DNA of 9,252 nt. It comes from Verrucomicrobiota bacterium. Its GTDB lineage: Bacteria > Verrucomicrobiota > Verrucomicrobiia > Limisphaerales > UBA9464. Shown piece after piece: positions 7,076-9,252 of this stretch; positions within the stretch are counted from its first letter, which is position 1, and each line of letters starts with the position of its first letter. The notes under the pieces were generated by a model. The model made no database searches and was not told the DNA's origin. It was given only the letters and a program-made list of their open reading frames with translations. The translations under genes were made by a program, and so were the position numbers. Location of the stretch: assembly GCA_947454295.1 (NCBI GenBank), contig CANGMO010000061.1, positions 1 to 9,252 of the forward strand. Reading direction: 5' to 3'.

Positions 7076-8032
7076 ATGAATCCCGCAGCGCCCCCACCGC
7101 TTCCTCCCGCAGCGCTGGTCCTCAACGAGGTGACCAAGCGCTACGGGGACTTCACCGCGGTTCACGGCATTTCGCTCACCGTCCCGTCGGGTTGCATCTT
7201 TGGTTTCCTCGGTCCCAACGGCGCCGGGAAGACCACCACGCTCCGGATGATCCTCGACATCATCCAGCCCACCAGCGGGAGCATCACGCTGCTGGGCTCC
7301 GGGTCGGCCCTCGAACTGCGCAATCGCATCGGCTACCTGCCGGAGGAAAAGGGCCTCTACAAAAAGATGAAGGCGTGGTCGGTCATCGCCTACTTCGCCA
7401 CGCTCAAGGGGATGTCACGCAGCGCCGCCAAGGCGAGGGCCTTTCAATTGCTGGAACGATACGGCCTGCGCGACTTCGCCGAGGCCCGAACCGAGGCCCT
7501 GTCGAAGGGCATGGGACAAAAGGTCCAGGTGCTGGCGGCCATCGCGCACGATCCCGAGTTCGTCATTCTGGACGAGCCATTCTCCGGTCTCGATCCGGTG
7601 AACCAGTCGGTGATGGAGGACATCATCACGGATCTCCGCGCCCGTGGACGCACCGTGGTCTTTTCCACCCACGTGATGGCCCATGCCGAGCGCCTCTGTG
7701 ACCGCCTCGCCATCATCGCCGGCGGACGCAAGCGCTTTGACGGCACCCCGGAGGAGGCGCGACGCACCCTGCCCGGCCGTGTCCGGCTGCAGGTCTCGGA
7801 ACCCATCACCGCGGAGGCCCTCCGCGGCCTGCCGGGGGTGACCACGGTCGTCGCCGGAACGGAGAACCGGTGGGAAATTGAAATGGGCGGCGACGCCGAT
7901 CCGCAGGGGCTGCTGGAAATCTGCTTCAATCGGGGCATCCGTCTGCGAAGCTTCCAGTTCGTGGAGCCGACGCTTCACGATGTGTTCCTCAATCTCGTGG
8001 GGCCCGAGGCTCGGGAGGCGTCCTTCCGATGA
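7076..8032 (+). CDS. ABC transporter ATP-binding protein, NatA type
   Basis: Cytoplasmic ATPase subunit of 318 residues that would power the permease encoded next to it. The nucleotide-binding domain spans about 14-225: Walker A GPNGAGKT (46-53), a GYLPEEKGLY segment (87-96) where the Q-loop glutamine is replaced in the style of NatA relatives, ABC signature LSKGMGQK (142-149), Walker B FVILDEP (162-168) with catalytic Glu167, D-loop SGLD (170-173) and H-loop His199 in STHVM. Residues about 230-310 form the C-terminal domain seen in NatA/DUF4162-type exporters. All catalytic motifs are present. NatAB relatives export sodium, and other members export lipids or drugs; the substrate cannot be deduced. 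The first 12 residues are a Pro/Ala-rich leader. The stop overlaps the permease start in ATGA, so the two subunits are translationally coupled. Confidence 0.93.
   Translation: MNPAAPPPLPPAALVLNEVTKRYGDFTAVHGISLTVPSGCIFGFLGPNGAGKTTTLRMILDIIQPTSGSITLLGSGSALELRNRIGYLPEEKGLYKKMKAWSVIAYFATLKGMSRSAAKARAFQLLERYGLRDFAEARTEALSKGMGQKVQVLAAIAHDPEFVILDEPFSGLDPVNQSVMEDIITDLRARGRTVVFSTHVMAHAERLCDRLAIIAGGRKRFDGTPEEARRTLPGRVRLQVSEPITAEALRGLPGVTTVVAGTENRWEIEMGGDADPQGLLEICFNRGIRLRSFQFVEPTLHDVFLNLVGPEAREASFR
8016..8020 (+). promoter_or_regulatory. Shine-Dalgarno-like site for the permease gene
   Basis: A purine stretch GGGAGG lies at about 8013-8018 inside the end of the ATPase gene, roughly ten bases before the ATG at 8029. 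It is the clearest Shine-Dalgarno-like sequence before any start in the window. It may work together with the ATGA overlap in re-initiation. Spacing is slightly long and the match could be incidental to the coding sequence. Confidence 0.35.
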
Positions 8033-9252
8033 GAATCGCCCTGCTCATCGCCTGGCGCGAATTCGCCGAGAACGCGCGGACCAAGGGATTCTGGGTCAGC
8101 CTCTTCCTGTTTCCCACCATTCTGGTCCTCAGCATCCAGGTGCCCATCCTGCTGGAGAAGAAGGGAACCCCCACCCGGCATTTCGTACTCGTTGATGCCG
8201 GCGGCGCCTTCGAGCCGCTGGTGATCCAAGCAATTACCAGTCAGGAAACCCGGCGCGCCGACGAGGCGCTGCGCGACTTCGTGCGACGCGGCCGCGTGCC
8301 CGATCCGCTCGCGGCATTCGTGAACACCAATCGCGCGCTCGATCTCGCCGGCTGGAAACGCGAACGCGGCGCGGCGTACCTCGAGGTGCCCGGCTTCAAG
8401 CCGCCTGCCGCGCGCTTCGAGCGTGTTCCCCTGCCCCCCGGTTTGAATCGCCGCGACCCGATCGACACCCTCGCGCAACAGCTCCGTCCGTGGCTCCGCG
8501 ATGAGGAGAAGATTTCGGTGAACGGCAAGGACCACGGGCTCTTCGCCGCCATTCTGATTCCCGCCGGATTGGAATCCGTTTCGAAAGCCGAGCGAACCGT
8601 CTCCGATCCGAATCGTCCCACAGGAATCCAATATTGGTCCGGAAACCTCGCCGACACCGCGCTGGCGGACCTCGTGGAATCCACTGTGAGCAGCGAGCTG
8701 CGCAGGAAGGAATACGCCGCACGTGGGCTCGATCCGGCTGCGGTGCGGGCCATCGAGCAAACCCGCGCGCCCCTCACCAGTCTCAATCCCAAGAAGGCCA
8801 GCGGCAGCGAACAGGTCAACCTGTCCGACCGCATCCGCCAGTGGCTTCCCAGCCTCTTCGTATACCTGCTGTGGGTGGCGATCTTCGCCGTGTCGCAAAT
8901 GCTGCTGACCAGCGTCATCGAGGAGAAATCCAACCGCATCATCGAGGTGCTGCTGTCGTCGGTCACGCCCGGCGAATTGATGATGGGCAAGCTGCTGGGC
9001 ATCGCGGCCGTCGGACTCACCATGCTGTCGGCCTGGATCGCCGCCTTCGTGGGCATCATCCTCTGGAAGGCCTCCGGCATCACGCCGGCCGAGGCGGCCG
9101 CCGCGGCCGCGGCCGGAGGGGGAGGCATTGCCCAGGTGCCGGGCGATCTCGCCAGCATCCTGCAATCCACCTGGCTCATCCCCGCCTTCGCCGTCTACTT
9201 CATCCTTGGCTATCTCCAGTACGCCGGGCTCATCCTCGCCCTCGGCAGCACC
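8029..9252 (+). CDS. ABC-2 type permease (NatB-like), 3' end outside window
   Basis: Membrane subunit of the exporter, with 408 codons visible and no stop before the window ends. The start overlaps the ATPase stop (ATGA). A cytoplasmic N terminus (1-20) is followed by a first membrane span at about 21-42, then an extracytoplasmic domain of about 230 residues (43-272). A second span lies at about 274-294. Next comes the family signature EEKSNRIIEVLLSS (298-311) with TPGELMMGKLLG (313-324), an amphipathic coupling helix typical of NatB/ABC-2 permeases. Further spans lie at about 325-346 and 382-405. Between them, residues 356-366 read as seven Ala and four Gly, encoded by a GCC/GCG-rich tract. 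By family the protein should have two or three more spans. It would pair with the ATPase to expel an ion, lipid or drug; the substrate is unknown. Confidence 0.9.
   Translation, partial: MRIALLIAWREFAENARTKGFWVSLFLFPTILVLSIQVPILLEKKGTPTRHFVLVDAGGAFEPLVIQAITSQETRRADEALRDFVRRGRVPDPLAAFVNTNRALDLAGWKRERGAAYLEVPGFKPPAARFERVPLPPGLNRRDPIDTLAQQLRPWLRDEEKISVNGKDHGLFAAILIPAGLESVSKAERTVSDPNRPTGIQYWSGNLADTALADLVESTVSSELRRKEYAARGLDPAAVRAIEQTRAPLTSLNPKKASGSEQVNLSDRIRQWLPSLFVYLLWVAIFAVSQMLLTSVIEEKSNRIIEVLLSSVTPGELMMGKLLGIAAVGLTMLSAWIAAFVGIILWKASGITPAEAAAAAAAGGGGIAQVPGDLASILQSTWLIPAFAVYFILGYLQYAGLILALGST

Noticed and set aside
7975..9165. Minus-strand open frame of 396 codons opposite the ABC permease
   Set aside because: The sense strand encodes a convincing ABC-2 permease coupled to its ATPase. 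The antisense product is low-complexity, rich in Gly, Arg and His, and resembles no known family.
1..9252. CRISPR arrays, insertion sequences, tRNA or rRNA genes and attachment sites
   Set aside because: No spaced direct repeats, transposase-like proteins, terminal inverted repeats or recognisable RNA gene sequence were seen by eye. All gaps between genes are under 150 bases.

Overview
The window is about 9.25 kb of GC-rich, densely coding bacterial chromosome. The best lineage clue is the protein at 4568-6637. It belongs to the 'PVC-type' membrane-bound dehydrogenase family, which is expanded in Planctomycetes and Verrucomicrobia, and it sits behind a secreted ThuA-domain protein, a common pairing in those phyla. 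The anti-sigma-like and DUF3106-like proteins at the left edge also fit a Verrucomicrobia-type genome. This lineage call is an inference from family knowledge; there is no rRNA gene to confirm it. No mobile element, phage gene, CRISPR array, tRNA or rRNA was seen.

Layout, left to right. (1) 2-1517, plus strand: a single-pass membrane protein that looks like an anti-sigma factor, then a secreted helical protein with LS..ER repeats. They probably form the tail of an envelope-sensing sigma/anti-sigma operon whose sigma gene would lie just outside the window. (2) 1544-3505, minus strand: a secreted prolyl-oligopeptidase (S9) family serine peptidase, convergent with block 1. (3) 3650-6637, plus strand, divergent from the peptidase across a 144-bp spacer: a secreted ThuA-domain protein followed by a secreted beta-propeller dehydrogenase with C-terminal HEAT-like repeats. 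This pair is probably used in extracytoplasmic sugar or glycan catabolism. (4) 6688 to the right edge, plus strand: a small RelE/ParE-fold protein without a visible antitoxin, then a NatA-type ABC ATPase and its ABC-2 permease. The two ABC genes overlap by four bases, and the permease runs off the window.

The genes look intact. Two starts were moved inward from the longest open frame, in the peptidase and the ThuA protein, because both then begin directly with a signal peptide. Most starts lack a recognisable Shine-Dalgarno sequence. I do not see a clearly new defence or mobile system. The points most worth checking are the dehydrogenase that lacks the heme-c module usual in its family, the orphan RelE-like protein coupled to an exporter operon, and the regular 18-residue repeats in the partner of the anti-sigma-like protein.
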